This document shows, one piece after another, positions 1 to 9,079 of a stretch of DNA of 64,000 bases. The notes beneath the pieces are model-generated. The model was not told the origin of the DNA. It saw only the letters and a list, made by a program, of their open reading frames with translations, and made no database searches. How positions within the stretch are numbered: the stretch's first letter is position 1; every line of letters begins with the position of its first letter. A program made the translations under genes and the position numbers. The stretch is from Kalaharituber pfeilii (Eukaryota > Ascomycota > Pezizomycetes > Pezizales > Pezizaceae), in NCBI GenBank assembly GCA_015179045.1, contig WHUZ01000016.1, positions 62,001 to 126,000 of the forward strand. The letters run 5' to 3'.

Positions 1-560
1 CTGGCATAAAGGATGGATCTTTCTCTGGTATCTTTAATTATTCTTTGATTATTCTTCTTTGATTTTTCCAAGTTCTTCAATATTTGAATTATTTGATATA
101 GATTCTTGCTTTTCTTTACAATTCGAGTTACTGTGCTTTCTTTGCTTCCTTTGTTAATATGTTGATTAAACTAGCATGTTTGTTTTGTAGTTAAGGAATT
201 AAGCATCTTTTCGGCACTCCTGCAATACTGCTTTCGCATCCACGCTTCGCACCCACACTTCGCACTAGCAATTCACCATGTGAATACATGTCTTGTGTGT
301 GTATTCCGCCAGTTCTCAACTATCTGTTTACCTCTGAGGAGAGTAGATTTCGCTCCCTCTTCCACCACTACTGTTAGAAATTCATTGCAATCCTACATTC
401 AAAATTTTTCAAATAAATTGTACAGAGGGGATGTCTATGCCTCGGTGTGGATCCGTGCTAGGTCTTATGACAGTCCAAATTGTCAATGGCTCGAAATGTT
501 CTCTAGTGAATTAACCAATGCGTCATTTTTCTGAACCTTTGAGGTAGATGGCCCACCAAT
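1..560. other. AT-rich leader region, no gene seen
   Basis: The first 250 bases are T-rich with no long open frame. A short open frame at 280-534 has no recognisable domain and no homologous reading elsewhere in the window. Weak similarity to the DUF4360 duplicated segments begins only near 600. I see nothing else here. Confidence 0.4.
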
Positions 561-1806
561 TGACTATTGCTGAATCCTTCAGTCAGTGACTGTATCTATG
601 CAACATTGGAGGGATCGTTCGAACGCTTGGCGATTGGCTAGCATTAGTGAATTTATTGCAACAGGAGGGGTACTACTATCAGAACAATAGTTGAAATTTG
701 GACTATCATGCAAATGGAAATCGACGGTTGGTTTTAGTTAGGTGATATGCGTAGTGGTACGGAACAAATGGGACCGACGTTTCCCTACTTTGTGGAACAA
801 TCTCTACAACAACTTACCACTTGTGACAAAGCTGGATGTCCAGGAAACTGCTCAACTGTGTGTACATCAAGTTTCCCATGATGTTAATGCTGCTCTGTGT
901 AGCATGTATATGATATACACTCGCGCCTCACGCTCACAGCAGTTGAGAAACTGCCGCCCTCCTCCCCACATCCCTTCTTCCCACTGCTCAAGGTCTTATC
1001 CACTCAGAGTAGCATATGACCTGTATATATCTCCGCAGTTTTCGGATGTAGCAAGGCGAAATGGTGAGCCTCTAATGAAAGCCTTGTTCAGCTCGCAAGT
1101 GGGGTAGCAATCTGGAGGCTTGTTTCTGCTTCCGGGATACCAAGAAACATTGCCATGAACGAAGTAGGCGAGCTTGCATCGGTTGTATATACAACTTTGA
1201 TTGCATGTCTAAGTGAAGCAATTGAAACTTCTATTTTGTTTGGGTGATTCTATATCGTTGACAATCATGTTCTTGGTCCCTCCAAAATCAGGTTGTGGCA
1301 TTCGAACCTCAACATTCATGCAGGAGTCTGAGGTTCAGCCCTTGGCTAACTCGTTCTTGGGTGTAACTGAAAATAGCTGCCCCAGTTGACCGCAGGGCCA
1401 ATTTCATTTATGACTGTCAACAAGGCTTCTCTTGTTGCATGGGATTTGCGAATCCATGAGCAGACAGTGGCGTGAATTGTGTGTATCGTTGGTTGCGTAA
1501 GCTAGTGACCTTTTGTGTCACAACTACTATTATAGGAAGTCTTTCTCAGCAGAGGGCGTATTTTCTATTGCAGAAGCGGACGGTCACCTGAGCCTGGAAC
1601 CTGACAAGCGTACTGGAGACGTTCAATTTATGCAAGCGGCACGGAATATAAGGGGTCATACGGCGAAACTTGAGACAAGTAGACCTAGAGGTCAATCCAA
1701 TCGTGCTGGGTGGTAGTAAATTAATCTGGCCATCTCGCACAACTCCCTCTGGACTCCAGACCAACAAGTAAGCCACTGGCTACTTTGCCGTGTGGCAGTG
1801 TCTTCA

Positions 1807-1832
1807 CTGCATCACAGTCCATAAAGCTTTGG
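1807..1832 (+). promoter_or_regulatory. Conserved TATA-like block upstream of DUF4360 copy 1
   Basis: ACTGCAT...CATAAAGCTTTGG lies about 165 bp before the ATG. The same block lies about 160 bp before the other two copies (about 6726-6753, and as TATAAATATTTGG near 10415). Conserved sequence and spacing suggest a core promoter; this is inferred. Confidence 0.4.
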
Positions 1833-1987
1833 AACTTTGTTCCTCCTCCTTCGCCTCTCCTGCCTCATTTACCAGGCATACGGTTCGCTCAAGCCTGCAC
1901 CTACTCGCACCAAGACTCGCTCCTAGGTTACCACAATCCCAGTCCTTCACTTTCCCCCAGTTGCTCCAGTTTCCTCCTGCTACCAAG

Positions 1988-2574
1988 ATGCAATCCATCT
2001 TTGGAATTATCGCTGTCCTTTTTCTCTCCCTTTACACCTACCTCACCTCCGGCTTTACCATCAGTCCGTAACATATCAAGGCTCGGGCTGCCCACCTGGC
2101 TCCCTTAACATACATTTAGATCCCACCTTTAATCACCCGAGGATCATTATCTTTCAGGATGTTTTTCTTGTGAGGACTACTAGTTCGGCTACCACAGCAT
2201 GCGTTATCAACCTCGAATTCGATTACCCTGCAGGATGGCATTACGCGGTCTACAAAACCACCTACTTTGGCGGATCCGTTCAACTCGACACGCTAGTTTT
2301 TGCTAAGCAGAAGAGCTCCTACTCATTCAGTGGATCCTTGGGCCACACAGAAGTCTCGAAACTTTGGATTGGGCCTATATCTGACGATATAGTATTTAGT
2401 CATAGTTTTGAGGAAAGTAACCTCGAATGGTGCACATGCAACGCTAACACCGCTTTGATCATCGAAAACCAACTCAGCGTTTCCAACCCCTTGCGGCCGC
2501 TACAACCCAGGAATGCCGGTGTGATTGACTCTCCTGGACACATGATTGAATTGCGGCTGAAGCAGTGCTTATAA
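1988..2574 (+). pseudogene. DUF4360 secreted protein, frameshifted copy
   Basis: The ATG at 1988 opens a hydrophobic signal peptide (MQSIFGIIAVLFLSLYTYL) that reads into a stop at 2071. The rest of the protein continues in another frame from about 2062: GSGCPPGS at 2080-2103, then the DUF4360 body to the stop at 2572-2574. The two intact paralogues in this window read straight through here, so one small indel near 2040-2062 broke this copy (or is an assembly error). The cysteine pattern GSGC...TAC...CTCN...KQC is kept and no other stop is seen, so the lesion may be recent. DUF4360 proteins are small secreted fungal proteins of unknown function. The sequence shows no splice signals that would repair the frame. 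Confidence 0.7.
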
Positions 2575-3287
2575 AGGGCGTGATGGGTATGGCCTAAGTG
2601 ACTGATCGTGGATAGCTTATAATCAGACTACAGGAGAGTCAATGATCTTGGGGCATGTACAACTCGTTGGTCCTGCCTCGCATGTTATTGCCCCTGGATT
2701 TCACATTTAACCGTAGTTGTATTGGCTCCTTTTTCCTGCCATACTGGCTTAATGCCAAGTTTGAGCGGTTCGGATCCCGAGTTTTGGAAGATTCCAGTGT
2801 GGATTCAGCTGAGAGAAGATTTTACTTTTTTTTTCCCTAGCGCGTTTTTGGATTCCTGTTGTGTCATGATTTTCGTTTTGACAGACTTAAAGTGAGCCAG
2901 AATAATAAATGGAACACGCTCTAAATAAAATTTTGCCGCTGACAGATATTGAGGAAAAGTACCCGAGTTTGCTACAATGGCCGGACGAAACTTTGCCCAG
3001 ATGCTAAACTCAACCTGAATATCTATAGACTCAGGATTTCCAATATGGTAATTCCCCAGTCAGAGTGGCTGGTTTCCTGCACATCGAAGATGTGTCTAAC
3101 AGGGAAGGCGTTAACATTGCGGTAGGGAGCACGTAGCCGTTCGCCAGCAATTTTCAGTGGTCGTGCTGTGGGCCCATGTGACAGCTATTGAGTGGGGGGT
3201 GATCGCCCAGGCCCAGCGTACCACTAGGCGCATCTGCAGCATTGTATACAGTAATGTAGACAGCGCGGGATCGCGATTGCAAGGGTG

Positions 3288-3475
3288 TTGAGCTTTGGGT
3301 AGAAAGAGATGATTGCTATCCCTTCGTAGAGAGAGTAGTCAAAGTAATACACCTATATACATAGAGCATGAGGTTGCTCTCGGGCCCTTACCACCCTTTA
3401 TCACGGACCTCTCTGATATCCGACACCTCCGACACTCCGACATTACTGTAGATCTCTAATAAAGGGGCTGTGTTT
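3288..3475. repeat. LTR-like degenerate repeat, copy 1
   Basis: Starts TGTTGAGC and shares GATGATTGCTATCC, CATGAGGTTGCTCT and CATTACTGTAGATCTCT blocks, in the same order and spacing, with about 28840-29025. The similarity could mark two old solo LTRs. No flanking target duplication could be recognised, so the class is uncertain. Confidence 0.35.
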
Positions 3476-3535
3476 TTTTTGCTCTTTTTTTTGCAATATC
3501 CTTACTCGTGCACTGCCCCGGGGGCTATGACGAGA
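3473..3535 (-). mobile_element. Degenerate family A hairpin element
   Basis: T-rich tract followed by TATCCTTACTCGTGCACTGCC...GGGGCTATGACGAG, which matches the reverse complement of the family A hairpin with several changes. It sits at the end of the LTR-like repeat. No clear target duplication was found, so this is an old copy. Confidence 0.5.
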
Positions 3536-3604
3536 TAATTACATAGGAGATAAGGGAATAAAATAAAAGCGCAGTAAAGCCAAGGACAAATAACAAGACA
3601 ATTG

Positions 3605-3812
3605 ATGTTGCGGTGGTAACCACGGTACCGATGGAAAGAATAAGGCTAAACGCGGGCCGGAGCGGTACTCATCAGTAAAGCCATATGATGATATATACAT
3701 ATGATGAGGAAGTGAGTTACATTTTAAGAAGCGAGATATGGATGTATAAGTTTGGTTGGAAGTGAAGGCGGTCTATAACTTGAGGTAAATAGGACTGTAT
3801 GGGACCCTCTTG
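3605..3812 (+). repeat. Dispersed repeat family R, copy 1 (truncated)
   Basis: Begins with the palindromic GTGGTAACCAC and continues with CGATGGAAAGAATAAGGCTAAACGCGGGCC and AAGAAGCGAGATATGGATG blocks (interrupted here by short gaps). The same order is seen at 8405-8860 and 61072-61950. This copy breaks off after 'GGACTGTATGGG'. Class unknown; no coding potential. Confidence 0.65.
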
Positions 3813-4642
3813 TCTTATGGGAGTAGCGGACATTATCCAAGATATGTCACTGAGTCCATACCGATAATCTTCGACTATTTGTTGTACAGACCTGTTGTAA
3901 AATAAAGCTATTTCACGGAATAACATAAAGACTGAATTTCACTTAATCTATGTAATACAGGACTAAGCTTCCGGAACCATATATATATAGAAATGCATAA
4001 CAAGAGGTTACAGAGAAAAGACTAATCGATCACAATGGCTGAAAGCCAGCCTTGTTGTGACATTGCTGTCAGTCATCGCTCGGTGCGCCAATGCAGCCCG
4101 GGTTGGGTACGGCGGCACACCCATTGCACTGCCCATGGACACAGTGACTGCACAGATTGTAGAATCTGCGGTTAAAGGTCTTTCAACAGATATACAGAAT
4201 ACTATCCTCATATAGCAGTCATGCACGTGCGTTCGACTCCTGCCATTCAACTTGGCGACTCGCCTTTCCTTTCTTCATCGGATGTTCTGGTTTGACTCAG
4301 CCACTGCTTTCATGCCAATGTCCGAAATCTTTGATCGTTTTCGGCATACTCGATTACGGGCTTGCCCCCGCGCCTCAACGGCTTCACGAGGGAAATGACG
4401 GAGACTTGCGCGTGCGCCACGTAAGTCAGGTTGGTTTCTGCATCATGGTTGGAGTCTTCAGCTATCCAGACAGCTCCATCATAATCATTTCAAATGTGTT
4501 CTCCTTCAGGTTGTCAGTAATGGTGCCAATCACCCAATGGCTCTTGATTTTATCAAATAGCATTATGCTTCAGATATCGGTGTGGACAACACTATCGTAA
4601 CCTGCTTCCTAGAATTCCAAGAAAACGCAACATCACCTAGCA

Positions 4643-4884
4643 TTTTTTTTTTTATTTTTATTTTTTTATATCAGTACTCGCATGCCGCCCTATGGGCTAT
4701 GGCGAGGGTTTTATTGAAAAGGAAACGAAAAATAAGAAAAAACTGGTTAGATACATGCGATGCCCGCAGTACTCATACATGATGCGGGTGACAGAGGCGA
4801 CAAGTCGACGAGTCCTATCTCCTAAATCTGTCCGACTCGTACTTGCATGCCCTCAACCATTTCCCTCCCAAACGCACTCTTTGA
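4643..4884 (-). mobile_element. Non-autonomous LINE derivative: ORF1 end fused to 3' tail
   Basis: Flanked by a 12-bp direct repeat ATCACCTAGCAT (4632-4643 and 4885-4896). On the minus strand it encodes the end of a Tad1-like ORF1 (VRLGGKWLR...YESDRFRR), then about 100 nt of leader, the family A hairpin (about 4672-4706) and a T-rich tract that is its poly(A) tail. ORF2 is absent. The same join is found at 62930-63570, with homologous junction sequence, so it is probably an inherited non-autonomous structure and not a local deletion. Confidence 0.75.
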
Positions 4885-5069
4885 ATCACCTAGCATAAAC
4901 ATGTCCAGCACGAGGCTGGCCTATAATATGATGTGTGCCTTGGCGTTAAGCCGCAGGTTGGAATGGCAGACGATACTGGTGAGCATGTTGGAGATAATAA
5001 AGAGGTCATTTTTTTCGGCTGTAGGATGCTGAGAGGAGAGAGGGCGACGTGTCATTGAGTTTCTCCACC

Positions 5070-5430
5070 TTTTTTTTTTTTTTTTTTATTTCATTACTCG
5101 CATACCGCCTTGTAGGCTATGGCGAGGGTGTAGATACATGCAGAATAATAAACGGAAAAATAAATAGCATATACAACCATAAAGTGAAAGGAAAAAAGGG
5201 TTGTTACTCCGCCGCCCAGTCCATCACCTCCGCCAACGTTATCTCTCCCTCCTCCTTATCTCTTGACAGCTCCCTTAACCCCGCCTGTCCTCTCGGTAGT
5301 CTTTTCTTCCACACTTCACACCTACTCATGACGTGCTCAAAATTTTCGAAGTCTCTTCCGCACCATCTGCATTCGGGAGAGGTCTCCTTCCCTATTTGGT
5401 ATCTCCACTGTCGTAGTCCCTTTGACACAG
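5070..5430 (-). mobile_element. Tad1-like LINE, 5'-truncated copy (ORF2 C-terminus)
   Basis: The minus strand encodes the last 74 residues of a LINE ORF2: a CX2CX8HX4C zinc-knuckle (CRWCGRDFENFEHVMSRC), the EVWKKRLPRG motif and a terminal EVMDWAAE, with the stop at 5204. It is followed by the 3' UTR, the family A hairpin (about 5095-5127) and an 18-base T run (poly(A) tail). This C-terminal CCHC motif follows RNase H in fungal Tad1-clade LINEs. I see no target duplication. The frame is open, so the copy may be fairly young despite truncation. Confidence 0.8.
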
Positions 5431-5678
5431 TAAGTACCGGACCAAGTATTGATTCGCACCTGCGAGTATCGTAGGATCTAGAGTTGTAGGAGAACCCTTA
5501 TATACACAGCTATTGGTCTTTGGTCTCTATAGGTTTTGGCAATCCATTGCAATCTTGGATTGTTACAATGCATATTGATCAGTCGTACAGCCAGTAAGGA
5601 TCTCTATGGGGCATCGGTGGGGAAGTCAAACAGTTGGTGAATCGTTAGCATTTGTGAATCGAACGAAACAGGAGGTCT

Positions 5679-5740
5679 TTTTTTTTATTTTTTTTTTATA
5701 TATATCATTGATCGCGTGCCGCCCTGTGGGCTATGGCGAT
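5679..5740 (-). mobile_element. Family A hairpin-only micro-retroposon
   Basis: A perfect 13-bp duplication AAACAGGAGGTCT (5666-5678, 5741-5753) brackets 62 bp that contain only a T-rich tail and the family A hairpin. On the minus strand the element starts ATCGCC at the hairpin base. It sits inside DUF4360 repeat unit 2, where unit 1 lacks it. Confidence 0.85.
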
Positions 5741-5961
5741 AAACAGGAGGTCTGCCGCCGGCTAGAGAAAATAACCAAATCTGATTACATCATTCAAATG
5801 GGAAAATGAATGGTCAATTTGAGTTAGATGATGTCAATATCAACGTATAACAAATTTCACAGCTATTTCTCTGCATTACGGAATGATCCCTACAAGAACT
5901 TATTGCTGAAAACATGGATGGAATACAGAAAAATCAAGCACAGGTCTACTTATACGCTACA

Positions 5962-6012
5962 TTTTTTTTATGTCGTAACCCCGCATACAGGCTACGAGCC
6001 TATGGCAGGGAA
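5962..6012 (-). mobile_element. Family B hairpin element
   Basis: T run followed by GTAACCCCGCATACAGGC..GCCTATGGCAGGG, the reverse complement of the family B hairpin. It is recognised by sequence only; a target duplication is not evident. Confidence 0.65.
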
Positions 6013-6900
6013 GTTGCTTCAGCTAGCATGCCAGGTAAGGAGGCGTATTTCGTCTTCCAGGAAAGGAAGAAGCATTGCCATGAATGAAATAAACGAGCTT
6101 TCAGTTCGAATATTTGTGTGGAACCTTAAACGCACACCTATGGAAGCCAATCATAAGTCCAATATTGTTCTGGCAATGCAATCTTGACTCGATGATGTTC
6201 TTGATTGCTACAAAAGCCAGGTTGTGGAACTCGAACTTCAGCAGCCATTCAGGGTGCTGCGGTTGAGCCTTGATAATTGGGTGCAGCCGAAAATAGGAGG
6301 TCCAGTAGACCCCACCATACCACTTGCATGTAGGACCCCGGACAAGCCTGTGAATCGATGGGCATGTGGTCAAAGGTTTGTGTTGGCGTTGAGTTGGTTG
6401 TAAGCCGGCGACCTTTGTGAAACTGTTGCTATGACGATTTCGTCACACCACATGCGTACTTCTGGTCCACAAAAAGACGGTTAACGTGAAACTGGAACCT
6501 GTCAGGGGTTTTGAAGAGATTCATGTGGACCTAGATTGGAACAAACACGGAATGGAGTGGAGTGCGTAGTACGACCTGATGTGGGCCCAGTAGGCGTGGA
6601 AACTGATCGAACGATGGTAGACAGCAGGGGCAAGCGGGCGAATATACAGTAGTCACACTGTAACACCCTCCCGACTGCACAGCAACAGTTCGGCACATGT
6701 CACTTTGTCATAAGATAATGTCCGTACTGCATTTGGGTCCATAAAGCTTTGGAACTGTTGTTTTCCTCTTCTCCTCTTTTCATGCATCACCCAAGATACA
6801 CTTCGCTCAAACCAGCAACCACTCTCACCACGACTCACTCCTGCTTTACCATAATAGTGTATACTATCCTCTCTTGCTCCACTCTATTTTTGCTGCCAGA

Positions 6901-7482
6901 ATGCAGTCCGTCCTCGGAAGCCTTGCTATCCTTTTCCTCTCCATCTGCACTTACATCGCCCATGCCTTCCCTAACACTGTTTCCATCCAGTCTTTCACGC
7001 ATCAAGGCTCAGGATGCCCTCCTGGTTCCCTCAATGTGAATTTAAATTTCCCTGATATTATCACAATCGAACAGCACAGTTATTCTGTAAACACCGATAG
7101 TTGGGATACCAAGACATGCATTATTAACATTGTATTGGACTACGAGGATAGGTGGGCTTATGCAGTCAACAGAACCAAGTACTCATACTACATTGAGTTT
7201 TGGCTCGACGAGCAAATGATGGCTACGCAGACGAGCTCCTACAAGTTTCCTAGATCCTCGGAGAGGAGAGACGTCTCAAGATCTTGGATGGGGCCTTCAA
7301 TTGATTCAACACCATTCGAGGTTTATGAGAGCAACCTGATGTGGTCTCCATGTGAGCGGACCTCCTTGACCATTGAAAACCAACTCAGTATCCGCAACCT
7401 CGACTGGCCTGTAATACAACGCAATGGTTTTGTTTGGTCTACTGCGCATGAGATTGGGTTGGTGTGGACGCCGTGCGAATAA
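6901..7482 (+). CDS. DUF4360 family secreted protein, copy 2
   Basis: The product has 193 residues. I chose the ATG at 6901 and not the upstream in-frame ATG at 6874 because the paralogues start at the matching MQSI/MHSI. Residues 1-21 form a signal peptide (LGSLAILFLSICTYIAHA), so the protein is probably secreted. The mature part has the family hallmarks: GSGCPPGS near residue 37, a central TCIINIVLDY strand, WAYAVNRTKYSYY, a DVSRSWMGP motif and four conserved cysteines (GSGC, KTC, SPC, TPC) that could form two disulfides. Members of DUF4360 are common in ascomycetes; their role is unknown. It is the middle copy of a three-copy array, and the promoter-like block lies about 160 bp upstream. 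No intron is needed. Confidence 0.85.
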   Translation: MQSVLGSLAILFLSICTYIAHAFPNTVSIQSFTHQGSGCPPGSLNVNLNFPDIITIEQHSYSVNTDSWDTKTCIINIVLDYEDRWAYAVNRTKYSYYIEFWLDEQMMATQTSSYKFPRSSERRDVSRSWMGPSIDSTPFEVYESNLMWSPCERTSLTIENQLSIRNLDWPVIQRNGFVWSTAHEIGLVWTPCE

Positions 7483-8404
7483 CGTGGTTGCAGGGCTATG
7501 GTCTAACCTATCAATCATCGCCTAGGAATTGGATTGCTGGAGAGTGGATAAGCTTGGGGCTTGTAGCCTTGTTATGGACACTTCGTTGGTCCAGTCCTGT
7601 TTATTTTGTCTCCACACTAGTACTCATACTAGTTGCTCATAATTCTGTTTGCTCTAGTTTCTTGTCATCGTGGATAAAGGACGGGGTTGCGCAGTTGGGA
7701 CCTTGGAAGCTTCTGACTTGGAATCATGGAACACCTTGTTTTTTTTTCATTGGTATGTTTTCCTTTTTTTTTTTTTTAATCTTTTCATTTCTGCTGTTTC
7801 GTGAATTTCCTTTTTTCCGGAATCTGCCGTCAAACCAGCGTACTAAAGCAAACTCGCTCTGAATGCAATGTCGTTGTGAAATACAGCAATGAGGTAAAGT
7901 GCCCCGCTTTGCAATTTTGCCGGACAAAACATGAGACCCGAAAAGGTATCGGGACTAGTTCACAAGATCCCCTTGACATCTGCTCTGTTGTCAATGCAGG
8001 AAAATTTATGTATGGGAAACCAAGTTTGGGTGTACATGGCACCTGCCATGGGAATAGCTTAAATTTTGCATACAAACCTTGCACCACAGTGATTACTGGT
8101 CCCGAACGTTTGTAAATACAATGAGTTATTAATCAGTCTCAAAGAAAGGAAATAACAGATGACAGTTTAAATACTAAATTGATTGTTGCTCCCGAACCAT
8201 ATCCACCTACCGGGCCTTCATACTTCAATCGTGCTGTACGCATCGTATGCTCACGGTTATCCTCCTGATTAGTATCGTTACCTGCATTACCTTGATAAAA
8301 TTGACATGAACAGGGAACTTGTAGACGAAAACACTTGCAGCCGCAGGTACTACAGAAACCTTGATAGGAACATATTATGTCATATTGATTAGCAGTAGCA
8401 TTGC

Positions 8405-8960
8405 TTACGCTGTGGTGATAACCACGGTCCCGATGGAAAGAATAAGGCTAAACGCGGGCCGGAACATCACTCACCAGTAAGGAGTATATGATGCGTATAT
8501 ATGCTAAGGAATCGAGCAGGTTTAAGAAGCGAGATATGGATGAAATGGAAGATGAGGGTGGTCTATAAATTGTATGTAGATAGGACTGTATGGGCACACA
8601 AGAAAGCAGAGACAGACATGGATGCGCAGATATAGATAGACAGACCAGACATGCACAAACAAAGCAATCAACTACTCTTCTTTCATGATCCTTTCTTGGC
8701 AGTTGACCATTGATACTGCCCTTGAGACCTCGTTCCGCCTGCTCTAGATACCGGTACCCTGTGCAAGACAGTGGATGCTGCTGATCCTTCATCACAACGC
8801 TTTTCCGATCGTTATTGCTGCTTCTGTTGCTGACGTTTTTGCTGTGGTGGCAGCTGCAGGGGAGTATTAACTCCCATACTGTACCTGCCGTAGGCTCGTA
8901 GCCCAAAAAAGCTTCCCTATATATATGGCCAAAAACTAAGCTGCTTGGCATCAACGCGAT
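8405..8960 (+). repeat. Dispersed repeat family R, copy 2
   Basis: Same order of blocks as copies 1 and 3. It extends further than copy 1, through GGGCACACAAGAAAGCAGAGACAGAC, ACTACTCTTCTTTCAT and GGTACCCTGTGCAAGACAGTGG (split here). It ends near a decayed B-like hairpin, CCTGCCGTAGGCTCGTAGCCC (8886-8906, allowing one-base slippage). The long minus-strand open frame across it is interrupted in the other copies, so I do not call a gene. Confidence 0.65.
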
Positions 8961-9079
8961 CCCTGCTATTTCCACATCTAGATATCTCCGCCTACAGAGG
9001 TAACACTCTGAGATTGCATTTATTTTAAGAAAAAATTCATAGCGCATATCTGGTAATTTTCTTCGAATTTTTTCCAATT

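Larger units (their letters stand above)
600..3260 (+). repeat. Large direct repeat, unit 1 (contains DUF4360 pseudogene)
   Basis: This is the first of three diverged direct repeats. The shared landmarks are a segment with 'TTAGCAT..GTGAAT' and 'AACAGGAGG' (about 640-668, again at 5645-5675), a '..ATGAA..AARYRARCGAGCTT' segment (about 1153-1176, 6078-6100, 9738-9760), a promoter-like ACTGCAT...CATAAAGCTTTGG block (about 1807-1832), and the DUF4360 frame. Downstream similarity ('GCCGCTGA..GCTACAATGGCC' at 2937-2983 and again at about 11519-11573) shows that the unit continues past the gene. Unit borders cannot be fixed by eye. Confidence 0.6.
5620..8000 (+). repeat. Large direct repeat, unit 2 (contains DUF4360 gene 2)
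   Basis: Colinear with unit 1 over the upstream landmarks, the promoter-like block and the coding region. It carries a family A insertion near its left end and a B-like T-rich tract at 5962-6012 that other units lack. Similarity downstream of the gene is weak. Confidence 0.55.

Noticed and set aside
4222..4250. GTTCGACTCC as the T arm of a tRNA
   Set aside because: No matching acceptor, D or anticodon arms around it.
8448..9077. 209-residue minus-strand open frame
   Set aside because: It lies in dispersed repeat R; the other two R copies do not keep the frame, so it is not a conserved gene.
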